In this document: piece after piece, positions 12,739 to 26,100 of the stretch
How positions within the stretch are numbered: the first letter of the stretch is position 1
How the letters are laid out: the number at the start of each line of letters is the position of its first letter
DNA from: Liolophura sinensis
Taxonomy: Eukaryota; Mollusca; Polyplacophora; Chitonida; Chitonidae
NCBI RefSeq assembly: GCF_032854445.1
Contig: NC_088295.1
Coordinates: 14,929,385 to 14,993,384 of the forward strand
Reading direction: 5' to 3'
Length of the DNA stretch: 64,000 bases
Notes under the pieces: generated by a model
The model's database searches: none
What the model was told of the DNA's origin: nothing
Seen by the model: the letters and a program-made list of their open reading frames with translations, nothing else
Program-made: the position numbers and the translations under genes

Positions 12739-15700
12739 ATGGCTGCGGAACTAGAACTGAACGATGTCCGTGTGGAATTTGTCGCGGACTATGTCCTCAA
12801 GACTATGAAAATCAAGCCAGACAAGTGGATGAAACTATACAATGTCGATGAAAACAAACAGATGTTTATTGACTATTTCGAAAAGGGTGATCACAATACA
12901 CTCGTCGTGGCACTACAGCCTGCAGGCGGACTGGTCGTGCAGCATGAATGGCCCAACAATCCCAAAGGGAAAGCATGTTATTTTGTGAAACGAGGGAAGG
13001 AAACTATTCAGAAAGACTCAAACTTGAAAAATGCACTGATATATGGAGATCTGTCATATTCCCCAATGGACCAGCTGTCAGCATTTGTCGATGAGGTAAA
13101 TTGTGTTTTTTTTTATTAATAATAAATTGTACATACAATTCACGTAAAATAATGCTAATAACCATAATTAAATGACATATCTTAGTAATAAATGATTTTA
13201 ATATGTCTCTATCAGTGTCTATTCTCCAAAAATATACTCTACTTAAATAACTCCAGTAATTGCTAAGTGCTGTTACATCAAATTAGTGCATGACTACAAT
13301 AATTATCATAAACTGTTGTAGAGTAATAGTTTATTCAGTATGTTATTCTCTACATTCATAAAAACTGTGGAAAAATGTTTCTCATAGAAAAAGTGTATGA
13401 TACTTACTGAACGTTATTAAACCGATTGACTGTTAGTGATTGGTTAGTGAAGTGGAATGCTTTGGAATATGTTTGTTTTAATAAGTATAGAATTCTGGCA
13501 GTTTATTTGATCATTTTTGCACATAAATTTTTACAGGTTCTGGTGCCCCTCCTGGCAAATGACAGAAATCATGACCAGTGGCCTCATGTTGTGTCTGGGG
13601 ATGTTCAGAGACATGTACACAACCTGAAAAGTAATGTATATGTTGTGGCTGGACAGGTTAAAGGGAAGACTTTGCTGCCCCTTCCAGTGGGAACAGAGAG
13701 AATTGAACAGATTCAAGAAGATGATGAAAAGTGAGCACTGTTGAGTGTGACAAGTGGAGTTTTTGCAAACTACTCATAAAATATGTATCTGTAAATTCAA
13801 TTACCTGTATGACCTAAAAGAATATGCATGTAGCGTTTTTTTTAATGCATGTACATATTTCTATAAGGTTTTGTATATTTTATATATTTTTTTCTGCTTG
13901 CAGGCTTGATATATATGACAGGAATCTGGTGCATGCCATTGAGTCAGTTATCATTGAATGGACACATCAGATAAGAGAAGTGCTAAAACGAGACTCAGCC
14001 CAGCTTCTTCTGGAAGGCCAGAATCCAACACCATTTGTTGAATTGAAATTTTGGCAAAATAAGGCTCAAAATCTGGAATGTATATATGATCAGGTATGAA
14101 CTTGATTTTTTTTTTTTACGGAAAAAAAAGTTCATTGATAGCCTATCCAGTTAAATAACGTTTGTTGATTTGGTGTTTGGAGAGCTTAATTCAAATCATG
14201 AATTAACTTTTTACCTTAACTTTGCAGCTCAGGGATCCCAAAGTTAGAAAGATGGCAGAACTGCTGGAGAAGACAAATAGCAGTTACTTTCCTTCATTCA
14301 AAAACATCTTCAGAGATGTTGTATCGGGTAAGACATTAATTTTTTTCTGAAAAATGAAGCTAAAGGTATTCTTATCATTCCACTGCACATATGTTCATTT
14401 AACATCAAGTATCAAAATTATGAAAACTTCTTTGCATTTGCAATTTCAGCATTGTCTGAGGCGCAGGATATCAACATGTACCTGAAACCATTAAGAACCC
14501 ACTTTGAAGACATTGAAGGAGCTGAGTTTGGAGACACAAAGAAATTGGTGGAGCCACTCATGCATACAGTCTGCCTTCTGTGGGCAAACTCCCAGTATTA
14601 TAACACACCTGCCAGGATTATAGTCTTACTACAGGAGACCTGTAACTTGCTTATACAACAGGTTAGTTTGTAGAGCACTAATGTGTACATATTATCCACT
14701 GCATGTTTTGGCTATTGGCCATTAACTGTGATGTAAGCATATTTTTCATTAATAACAAGATATCAAGTGACATGGCATTTTATTTGTTGAGAGGGCACTT
14801 TGCAAACAATCCTTTAAGCCTAATAACTCAGTCAGACTGTGCATGAGATTGAGAATAAAGACCTCTGGTATACTAACATGTATAAGCCAAGTTCTGTAAT
14901 AAAGCAATTAGGACAAATCTTTTGACTTGGAATTATTTTTTTTTCTTTTTTGAACATTAGGCCAAGGCATTCCTTGATCCCACTGAGATTTTCAAAGGTG
15001 AAGTTGAAGAGACGATTGACAAAGTACAGGAGTCTTTAGATGTCTTGAGGTGCTTCAAGAAAACATATGATGAGTACAAAGGCAAAATGAAGGACTACTT
15101 CAAGGACAAAGAGACCAAAGAGTGGGAGTTTGCCCCAGATCTAGTCTTTGCTCGCTATGACAAATTTGTTGAGCGAGTTGAAATTGTACTGGTATGTTGC
15201 TTTAACTCGTGGAGGTTGAAAATGATTTGTTAATTATATTTTGTATCACTTTACTGAATCAGTCCTGGAAATTATCAATGATATTGTTCATTTTTATTTC
15301 CAGGTCATAAGTAATTTACATTTGAATAAGTAATGACAACTATAAAAGTTTGACAGTAATAGTTAAATACATAGATATATACAATCATTGCATATACATT
15401 TATCTTATACCCAGTTTTGATTTGCTTATATAGGAACTAATGGAGACAGCCATTGAATTCATGAAGCTGGAGAAGATAGAAATTGGTGGCATAAAAGGCA
15501 AAAGTCTGAGTCAGCAAGTTGTGCAAGTGTTTGAGGAGTTCAATGAGCTGTTCAAAGTTTTCACTGAACGCTCATATGACTGTATGGACCCAACTCAGAC
15601 TGAGTTTATCACTGACTACACTAACTTTAACAACAAGGTAGCTGACCTGGACAGACGATTGGCCACCATCATTTGTCAGGCCTTTGATGATTGCAGTGGC

Positions 15701-18700
15701 TTGGAAGCTGTCTACAAGGTAAAGCAGAAGTAGTAATTTGATCTTGCTGTCATTGATGGCATTCTGTTAATTTACCGGTGTGACAGATGCTGTATCTGAT
15801 ACTCCATCAAACCGTCATCTAACATTGAATTAGGATTTCAAAATTATGGACAAAAACTCTTTCGTGCATTGAATTAGCGTAGTTAATTCCTTTGCTGTAG
15901 GGTTTGTGATGTGTTTAGCATTCTTGCAAAATAGCCATCAATTTCAAGGTAATCCATGTTATTAATTTCAGCTGCTGGACATCATGGGAAGCTTATTGGA
16001 TAGAGCACTGATCAAGGCAGACTTCAATGACAAATACCCAGTGGTGATCAGGATGATGCATGATGAACTGGACACTGCCAAGGAGATCTATGACAAACAG
16101 ATGAGCGTGAAGGCTGAGAGAGGTAGGGCCCCTGTCCACAAGAACATGCCACTAGTAGCAGGAGGCCTCAGGTGGTCCCATGAGCTGAGGGAGCGTATCA
16201 CACAGCCATTACACAACTTCAAACATATTGAAAACCCGTAAGTACTTGGTCATTTCCTCTCGCCTCCTTTTTTACAATGTATGCTTTTGTTTAAGTCTTT
16301 AAAGAAAGAAGATCTGAATAGTAAATATACAGCTGCTTCGATCACTAAATGTGTTCAAAGATGAAAGCTGTTGGCATAAAATCACAGTTCTTCATACATT
16401 CACAGAATTATAAACCTTACATTGACTCTTTATGTGCGTTAATAGGACAGTAACTTTTTGATTTTTTGTAATTTGGCTATATAAAATTGATATTTCTACT
16501 TCAGATGTATGGAAACAGAAGAAGCAAAGCTTGTGTTCACAAAATATGAAGAGATGATGGAGCTTCTGAATGGGTAAGCAAATAAAGCAAAATATTCTAT
16601 TAAAATTAATTTGAATCTGGGACTAATATAACTGTAATGTTAGTCCCAGTTTGAATGAACCTGTCATGTGATTGGAATCATCTTGTAAGAATGCCATGGG
16701 TGCGGATCTATTTCAGCTTGAAGATATGCATATGACATGAATACGATTTTGCAAGTTTATAATCCTATGGTTAATGTTAATTTTCAGTTATGAACAGAAT
16801 ATCTACAAAGAATGGACTGAAGGTGTGGATGAGGCCTGTGGATTTAACTTGTCATTGCCTCTCCTTACCCGCAATGAGGAGACGAAACTCATTGCTGTCA
16901 ACTTTGACCCTCAGGTACGTTTCATTCTGAATCATAAATGACTTGTACTTGACATAGATTCTGATACCTAAAAGAGTATACAATCTAAAATTTTGCACAT
17001 GACTGGGTCACACATTTTACCTGATACAGAGAGTTTGTTTGGAGCATTTCAGGATCAAAAGTAATATTTTATGACATTCTTTTGCCTTGTTGGACTTTTT
17101 CAAGAAACTTTCGGGTCAGTTACCATATATGGTAATGTAACAGTTTGTTCAGTTTTAGAAGTCTCTTGGAGAATTCACAAAGTTACTTTGCTAAAGTTTC
17201 AGGCTTGTATTTTCAGCTTGTGGCTGTGTTGAGAGAAGTCAAGTATCTGGAAACACAAGAAACACAGGAGATTCCCTCAAGCGCCTCCTCCATCTTTGCA
17301 CGAAATGACACATTCTTCCAGTATGTGGCTAACCTTGACCTGACTGTCAAATGGTACAACAAGGTGAGGACCACAGTCTTGGAGGTGGAGTTCCCACTGG
17401 TTGAAAACCAGCTGCAGGAAATTGATGCACAGTTGGAGAAAGCAGAGAAGAGTCTAAACTGGAATTCAGATGGTAAGTACATGGTAACTTGTTCTTCAAT
17501 ACAACTTTAGTATGTGGTCGTGATAATATGTAAATTAAGATGCTTTTCATGAACATATAATCAGCTTATTCTTTTTCCGGTTGCAGGTATTTGGGAATAC
17601 ATCCAGGCCACCCGAGATATGGTGCATGACCTTGACATCAGAGTTCAGAAGGCCAAGGACAATGTGGATGAGATCCAGAGACTCATGTCCACCTGGAGCA
17701 AGACGCCACTGTTTGAGCGGAAAGATGACAAACACGACTCACTGCTACATCTGGATGATAGGGAGGAACGACTGAAGAAACGCTACACCGAAATCCGCAC
17801 AACAGGAGAACAGCTGCATAAACTGCTCAAGGTGAGGCCTTTCAGCTACGGAGGATCGTATTCTTACAGTTTTCTGTGGCAGTAATCTCTGATGGGTTGC
17901 CTTACATGATAATGCTGTTTGTTTCTGTTTTCTACCATAACAGTCCATCCATATCTTGATTTCCACTGTTTTTTGCTGTGATATACCTAGTGCAAGTGTG
18001 TTGAAATAAGTATAAAAATAAATTGAAGAATATCGCAATATCATTGTTATTCCACCATATATATCTGTGTTTGCAGGAGAACATGGATCTCTTCAAGGCA
18101 GATGAGAGCTCAGAAATCTGGAAAGCCTATGTGGACTATGTGGATGAGTTTGTGGTGGATGGTTTCTTCAACACCATCAACTGCAGTCTGAACTTTCTAC
18201 TGGACAACACTGAAACTAAAAACAGTCCTCTCCCACTGTTTGAGGCCCACCTGGAGTTACAGGTGCCGGAGATGGTGTTTATGCCATCACTGGACTACGG
18301 CGTGGCTGATGGTTTCTATGACCTGGTGGATGGTCTGGTGGGAGACATCTACAAACAATCGTCCCTGGTACCCAGATTGGCTGCTCACAGTGGACAAGAG
18401 CATTACCAGGTCAGTTAACATTTTTGCAGGTGGAGCCTGTTTGAGCCTTGCTTTTCATGGATCTTATTTGTCTGTTTACTCCTTCAGGTGATATTGGTTG
18501 ACACTGAATTAAATATTTGTCATCTCCTCTGCCAATAGTTTATAGGAGGTTGCATTGCAATACTTCATTGTGTAAGGTGATGTAGTATATAACTGTGATT
18601 TCCACTGCCTTAGCCTGACCTGGAGGACATGGAGGAGCTGTCAGAGATGAGACAGGAGCTGATGGACAGGGTACAGAACATTATGAACAAGGCCTGTGAG

Positions 18701-21700
18701 TTCAGGAACTCGTTTGACAACTACGCGTACCTCTGGGTGGATGACAGGAATGAGTTCATGAGACAGTTCCTGCTGTACAATCATGTGCTTACTACAGAGG
18801 AGATAGAAGCTAATGCTGAGGAGGGAGTTCCTGAGTGTCCTCCAACGTTGGCACAGTTCAAGGAACAGGTATGTATTTGCCATCCTCATTGCCTCACCAC
18901 CATTTTAAAAGCTTGTGCAAAAAGTCTAAAAAAAAAAAGTCTCTAAGCAAATTTAGAGTGAAATGCTCTTGGTATTACAAGTCTGACGCAAATTGACTTG
19001 CTGCTTTCTCTTGGTGTTTGACAGTCACTCGTTCCTTTTACAGATTGACACTTATGAGAAAGTGTACGAAGAGATTGAGCATTTGGAAGGCACTAACATC
19101 TTTGAGTACTGGTTCAGAGTGGATGCTCGGCCATTCAAACAGGCCCTATTAAACATTGTAAAGAGGTGGAGCTTCATGTTCAAACAGCATCTGATCGATC
19201 ATGTCACCAACAGGTCAGTATTGTGAACTTATGTGAAGAGACAAAGTGGCTGTGTTTTGCAACTTATTTTTCTCTATTTCATTCCGCAATTATAGAACAT
19301 TACCATTATTTTAGTAAATACCTATAGTAATTGTTGAAACTGTCTGCATCTTAAATAATGCTTTCTGTGTCTGACACTGTTTGTTTGTGTTACAGCTTGA
19401 AGGAGCTGGCACAGTTTATCAAGCAGGCAGATGATGGACTGACGAAGCCTGTGGAGGAGGGTGATTATGCAGGTCTGGTTGCTGTCATGGGCAATCTGTT
19501 TGCTGTGAAGGAGAGACAAGCAAACACAGACGAGATGTTTGAGCCTCTGAAACACACCATTGAGCTGCTGAAAACATACGACCAGGAGATGCCGGAGGAA
19601 GTCCACTTACAGCTACAGGTATGTGCTGGTCATTTAGGGAATAATAGACAAGTTGATTCATCTTGATCCAAGTATTAATGCTTTCTGTGTGGTTTTTTCA
19701 CCGAATAAACCAAGTGTCCTATAAATGCATAAATGACTGTAACCTTTTGTGATTTTTAACAGGAGTTACCCGAGCAGTGGAACAACACAAAGAAGATAGC
19801 CATCACAGTTAAGCAGCAGGTGGCACCACTGCAAGCCAATGAGGTAGCCAACATCCGAAAGAAGAGCGCGACATTTGATGTCAATCAGCACAAGTTCAGG
19901 GAACTGTTTAGGAAAATTCCACCTTTCTTGTATGAATGTAATGAACCATACAGGAGTCTTGACAAGGTATGTTTAATTCTGTGACTTAGCTCATTACCTC
20001 TGTGACCATCAATTTTCAGAAGACTTTGTAAGGGATTTTTCACAAGCTTTCTTGTAAATACTGATTGTAGGAAGGTCAAGACTTTGCAGGTAATCTATAG
20101 TGACAGAAAATAAAAGTACTGCCAGCAATCAGTTTAAACTATTGCTTTATGTGTATGTTGTAAGTTTGAATTCAAGACACAAGGCATGTGACCCACAGGT
20201 CTCCTGTGTATTGTTGATGTGAGCATTTTTTTATTCTCTAGTACAATGAAGAGATCTTGTCTATGGAGAGAGAGATGAATGCTCTGTTGGAATCAGCTGG
20301 TCTGTTTGAAGTCAACGTTCCAGACTTCAAACAACTGAAACAGTGTAGGAAGGAGCTTCGCCTGCTGAAGACCCTGTGGGATTACATCTTCATTGTGAGG
20401 TCCAGTATTGATGACTGGAAGACCACACCTTGGAAGGAGATCAACGTGGAACAGATGGACATGGACTGTAAGAAGTTCTCCAAAGATATTCGAGCCCTGG
20501 ATAAGGAGATGAGAGCATGGGATGCATACAGTGGTGTGGAGAACACTGTGAAGAACATGCTGACTTCCCTGAGGGCAGTTGGTGAACTGCAGAACCCAGC
20601 TATCAGGGAGCGCCATTGGCAACAACTCATGGCTGCCACAAAGGTAACATAATCTTCCTCTTTAGCTGTACGAAAAGAAAAGAAAACCAACTTTTACAAA
20701 GTATTGGTTAATGATTGGTGTTAATATTCATGGTGTTATGTTTGTGATCTGACCAGGTACGTTTTGTTATGGATGACAACACAAACCTGTCTGACTTGCT
20801 GTCACTCAACCTGCACAACTTTGAGGATGAAGTGCGCAACATTGTGGACAAGGCTGTGAAGGAAATGAGCATGGAGAAAGTGCTGAAGGAGTTGGATGTC
20901 ACGTGGGCCACCATGGAGTTTGAGCATGAGAAACATCCTCGCACAGGAATCACCATTCTCAAGACCAGCGAGGAGTTGATTGAAACACTGGAAGATAACC
21001 AGGTAAATCTACAGCGATGTGATCCAAAGTAGCCCGTTTGTATCATTTTGTTCTAGGTCTTTGGAAAACAAGTCTGTCATAGTATTTGGTATAGATGGCT
21101 AAAGTTTCTTTCAATCATTTTCAGAAACTGTTTCACTGCTTGGTTCTTTCTCTCCTTAGTTCTGTTCTAAACGTGTATCTTTCCAGGTTCAACTTCAGAA
21201 CATGCTGACGTCCAAGTTCATTGCCCACTTCCTAACGGAGGTGTCTTCCTGGCAGAAGAAACTGTCCACAGCGGATCAAGTGATCTCTATCTACATGGAA
21301 GTACAAAGAACCTGGTCTCACCTGGAGAGTATCTTTATCGGCTCAGAGGATATTAGGAAACAGCTTCCTGAAGACTCAGAAAGATTTGATGGAATTGACA
21401 ATGACTTCAAGGTAAATACTGATTAGCTGATATTCCCAGAGTCAGATATGTTGGTACAATGTTGATGAACTAGGCACATAACATTGAGCTTTGGGTTTCC
21501 CCAGGCTGTGCCCAGTTTCCTCCCATCATAATGCTGCCTGCTGTTATATTAGTGAACTATTCTTGAGTAAAGCATAAGACACCAATAAAATAAATACATA
21601 AATCAGTTCTTCACTATAGTTATGCCTGTATTGTAGGCACTTGTTGGTGAAGTGGAAAAGACTACCAATGTAGTGGAAGCGACCAATCAGCCCCGGTTGT

Positions 21701-23158
21701 TCGAGAGATTGGAGGCATTACAGGAGCATTTGGTGCTATGTGAGAAAGCACTGGCTGAGTACCTGGAGACCAAACGACTGGCTTTCCCCAGGTTCTATTT
21801 TGTCTCTTCTGCTGACTTGCTGGATATCTTGTCCAATGGAAACAATCCAACAGCGGTGAGTAAGAATACAAGATCATCTCTTTTAATATATCTCTGCAGG
21901 ATTTATCACATCCAAAAATCAAGAAATCTTTAGAAATTTGTTGAATGAATTTCACAAAACAAATATCTATAAACCTTGTCTGGACATTCCTTTCATTGCC
22001 TTCCAATGTATAATTTTAGGTTGCCCGCCATCTGACGAAGCTGTTTGACAGTTTGGCTCACCTGAAGTTTAAACAGGACGATGCTGGCAATGACACCAAG
22101 ACTGCCCTAGCCATGTACAGTAAGGATGGAGAATATGTGGATATGGACAAACCCTGTGACTGCTCAGGACAGGTCTGTCATTGAATCTTCACACATAACC
22201 ACGTCTTCCAAACATTTTTCAAGGCTTGTTGAATTCTTTTATGCTTTTAAGTTATCATTCAGGTCTCAAGCTTCTAAATTTATGTATAATTGCAAGCAAA
22301 CATTTTATTTCATGATTCTTTGTCAAGTTAGGCTGGTCTGGTAATGCGATGAAATGAAAAATGTCTCTCCTCATGTCTCTATCAACAGGTTGAGGTCTGG
22401 TTAAACACCTTGCTGGACTCGATGCGCAGCACTGTACGACATGAGATGACAGAAGCCGTTGTGTCATATGAGGAGAAGCCCAGAGAACAGTGGTTGTTTG
22501 ATTACCCAGCCCAGGTGGCTCTTTGTGGAACACAGATCTGGTGGACCACAGAAGTCAACATCGCATTTGGCCGTTTGGAGGAGGGCTATGAAAATGCTCT
22601 GAAGGATTACTTCAAAAAGCAGGTGCGTAGATAGGTATGGTGATTTATGATTTTAAGTATGGAATTAAAAATTAGTATCAGTAATTGATATTTAAGGAGA
22701 TTTAAGATGTTCAATATAGAATTCAAAATTTAGTTTCAAGTAACTGGTATTTGATAGTTGTAATAAATGTTTGCGTATTGGCCATTGAATTATTTAGCAG
22801 TTGTATAAAGGAAAGCTTACTTTTTACAAGATGCGGAATGCCTAATGGAAGGGTATTTTGTTCAGGTGAACCAGCTGAATGCCTTGATCACCATGTTGGT
22901 TGGAGAACTGACAAAGGGGGACAGACAAAAGATCATGACAATCTGTACCATTGACGTGCATGCCAGGGATGTAGTGACGAAGCTGATCACAAACAAGGTG
23001 GACAGCTCCCAAGCCTTCACCTGGCTCTCCCAGCTTAGACATAGATGGGACGACAATGATAAAGACTGTTATGCCAACATCTGTGACGCCCAGTTCCGTT
23101 ACTCTCACGAGTATTTAGGCAACACCCCTCGTCTGGTCATAACCCCACTCACTGACAG
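12739..23158 (+). CDS. DNAH17: DNAH17 exons 1-24: tail and linker
   Basis: Exons: 12739-13095, 13537-13730, 13904-14093, 14228-14327, 14450-14661, 14961-15191, 15434-15718, 15972-16237, 16505-16573, 16788-16914, 17217-17472, 17587-17831, 18077-18409, 18614-18868, 19044-19213, 19396-19618, 19763-19966, 20242-20643, 20757-21002, 21187-21411, 21637-21855, 22020-22172, 22389-22622, 22866-23158. They encode residues 1-1829, the N-terminal tail that binds intermediate and light chains and the partner heavy chain, and the linker that swings in the power stroke. Recognisable family blocks are [20 protein letters not shown] (tail), [20 protein letters not shown] and [19 protein letters not shown] (linker). 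Each exon length fits its phase, so the borders are well supported. Confidence 0.93.
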
Positions 23159-26100
23159 GTAAACTCACAGCTCAATTTCAGTTTCACTTCAGTGGTTCTT
23201 TGCCCCCAGCCTTATGCTGACCACCATCAAATAAATAAATCAATAATAAATATCTTCATGAGTAATGAAATGAATTTCATATTTCCCGTAGATAAACAAC
23301 TGGAAACTGTCTTTGTACATACATGTAGTAATGTTGTGCTGACTAAGCACTATGATGTATTTGATCTGAATACTTGTTGTAGATGTTACATCACACTCAC
23401 CCAGTCTCTCCACTTGACCATGAGCGGTGCCCCAGCAGGACCAGCTGGAACAGGAAAAACTGAAACAACCAAAGATTTGGGCAGAGCTTTGGGCATCATG
23501 GTATATGTGTTCAACTGCTCTGAACAGATGGACTACAAGGTTTGTACAGGCTACATCCATGTGCCAATATTTGTAATGGTCTACAAAACTTGAGAGTTTA
23601 AGAAACATGCTGAACTGCTCAGTTTTTTGTTTTCTAGGAGAATGTGAACAAAAAATAATGACCATCAAGAAACAATTTTGCAATTTTTGGTTGTTAGTTG
23701 TAGTAAAGCGATTTTCCGTTTTGTTTAACATTTTTGTTTTCCTTTCTGTGCATTTAGTCCATTGGGAACATCTACAAAGGTTTGGCCCAGTCAGGAGCCT
23801 GGGGATGCTTTGATGAGTTCAATCGTATCTCGGTGGAAGTGTTGTCTGTGGTGGCTGTCCAAGTCAAGTGTATTCAAGACGCAATCCGAGACAACAAGAA
23901 GATTTTCAACTTCCTGGGTGAGGTCATCAGTCTAATCCCCACTGTGGGTATCTTCATCACCATGAACCCAGGGTATGCTGGACGTACAGAGCTACCAGAA
24001 AATCTGAAAGCCCTTTTCAGGTAAATTTCTTTTTTGTTGGTGTATTATCTCTTACTTACATAGTGTAAACTTGTATATTTTTACTTGACCTTCGCATTTA
24101 CAAATTATATCTATAGGCTTCTGTTTCTGTTGTTTCAAAAGAAAACATTTCAGATCTGTTGGAATTTCCTGTGTAAAGTCATGTGACAGTTTTAAGAACT
24201 CCTTCAACAGGGCCTGTTTTTTTAATTCTACAGTGTATGTCATTTTGATGTTTCAAACTTTGCATGAAATAAAATACTTTGATTTATTGCAGGCCCTGTG
24301 CTATGGTCGTGCCAGATTTTGAGCTGATTTGTGAAATTATGTTGGTGGCTGAAGGTTTCCTTGATGCACGTCTCCTTGCCAGGAAGTTCATCACTCTGTA
24401 CAGCTTATGTAAAGAGCTCCTGTCAAAACAGGTAATCCAGAAATACCACTTTCCCCTCACTAGCTTTTTTTTTTTTTATTTCCCTTTCAAACACAGTTGT
24501 CTTCCCTGATCGGCATCAATCTGTGATTATGTGTCATTCATGCGTTTTTCTCTTCTGTGCCTCCAGCTACTCGGGCAATATACAAAAAAATTGCAGTGAA
24601 ACATGATTTAACTAACACTGCATGTAGACTGAACATGTTTTTCACTCAGCCTTGTATTTATTTTTCAGGACCATTACGATTGGGGTTTGCGGGCCATCAA
24701 GTCTGTATTGGTGGTGGCTGGATCCCTGAAGAGAAGTGACCCAGGTCGACCAGAGGATCAGGTCAGTGTCGCATGCCATTTTATTTCAATACACCAAATC
24801 TGATATACATGTGTGAAAGCACTTTTTGCATGTTTTAAAGGCACTTTCTCAACATTGCCAGAATTAACTTTTCTTTTTCTACGCAGATAATTAGATCCGT
24901 CTTATAAATTCGTGCGGGATGTATTACATTTCATGTCAGTTTTGGTCTTTGATGTGTTTATAGGTGTTGATGAGAGCCCTGAGAGATTTCAACGTGCCCA
25001 AGATTGTGGCTGATGACTCCCCCATCTTTATGGGCCTGATCGGGGATCTGTTCCCAGCTTTAGATGTACCCAGAAAGAGAGACTTGGAGTTTGAAAAACA
25101 CATCCGACAAGCCACTCTGGACCAAAAGCTCCAGGCTGAGGATAACTTCATTCTCAAGGTAACATAGCCTTCAATCAAGCTGCGGTTCTAAATTCATTGC
25201 AATCTTTCTATCAGTCTCCTGGTATCTATCAGTCTGCATGTGGTATTCCAGCGTCAGTTAAGTGTAAATCTTCACAATGTGAAAACCCCCCTTCATAATG
25301 ATTCAGAGAAAATGTGAAAAATTACATATGGAACTAAAGTGTGTGCTCTGTTTTCAGATTGTTCAACTCCAAGAGTTGTTTGAGGTGCGTCATTCCGTGT
25401 TCTTGCTAGGAAATGCCGGCTCAGGAAAGAGTAAGGTCTGGGGAACTCTTATCAGGACCTACAGGAATCTGGGCAAGAAACCAGTTGCTATTGACTTGGA
25501 TCCTAAAGCAGTGACAAATGACGAGCTGTTTGGTATCATCAACCCCTCTACCAGAGAATGGAAGGATGGTGAGTCTTTTCAGCAAAATTCAGCGAACATT
25601 TTGTGCAGTTATAGCATAGGTGTAAATGGCCAAGTGCATTTGTTTATCCCATATGTGGCCCATTCTGTACATATGTACTGATAAATCAAACAGCTGTCTG
25701 GCTTATTTCCATAAACTTTTGCTTCCTTCAATGGAGATATTACTTAAAATGAGTCACACATTGCACCTAAATGTTTTGCTTGCTGATTTCAGGTCTGTTC
25801 TCTGTGGTGATGAGAGACCTAGCAAACTCCCCTGGGGAGAGTCCTAAGTGGATTGTTCTTGACGGTGATATTGATCCTATGTGGATTGAATCCCTGAACA
25901 CTGTGATGGATGACAACAAGGTGTTGACTCTGGCCAGTAACGAGCGAATCCCTCTCACACCTTCCATGAGGCTGCTCTTTGAGATCAGCCATCTGAAAAC
26001 AGCAACACCAGCTACAGTGTCAAGAGCAGGCATTCTGTATGTCAACCCTCAGGATCTTGGCTGGAATCCGTAAGTATAATATAAACATCAGTGGGAAATA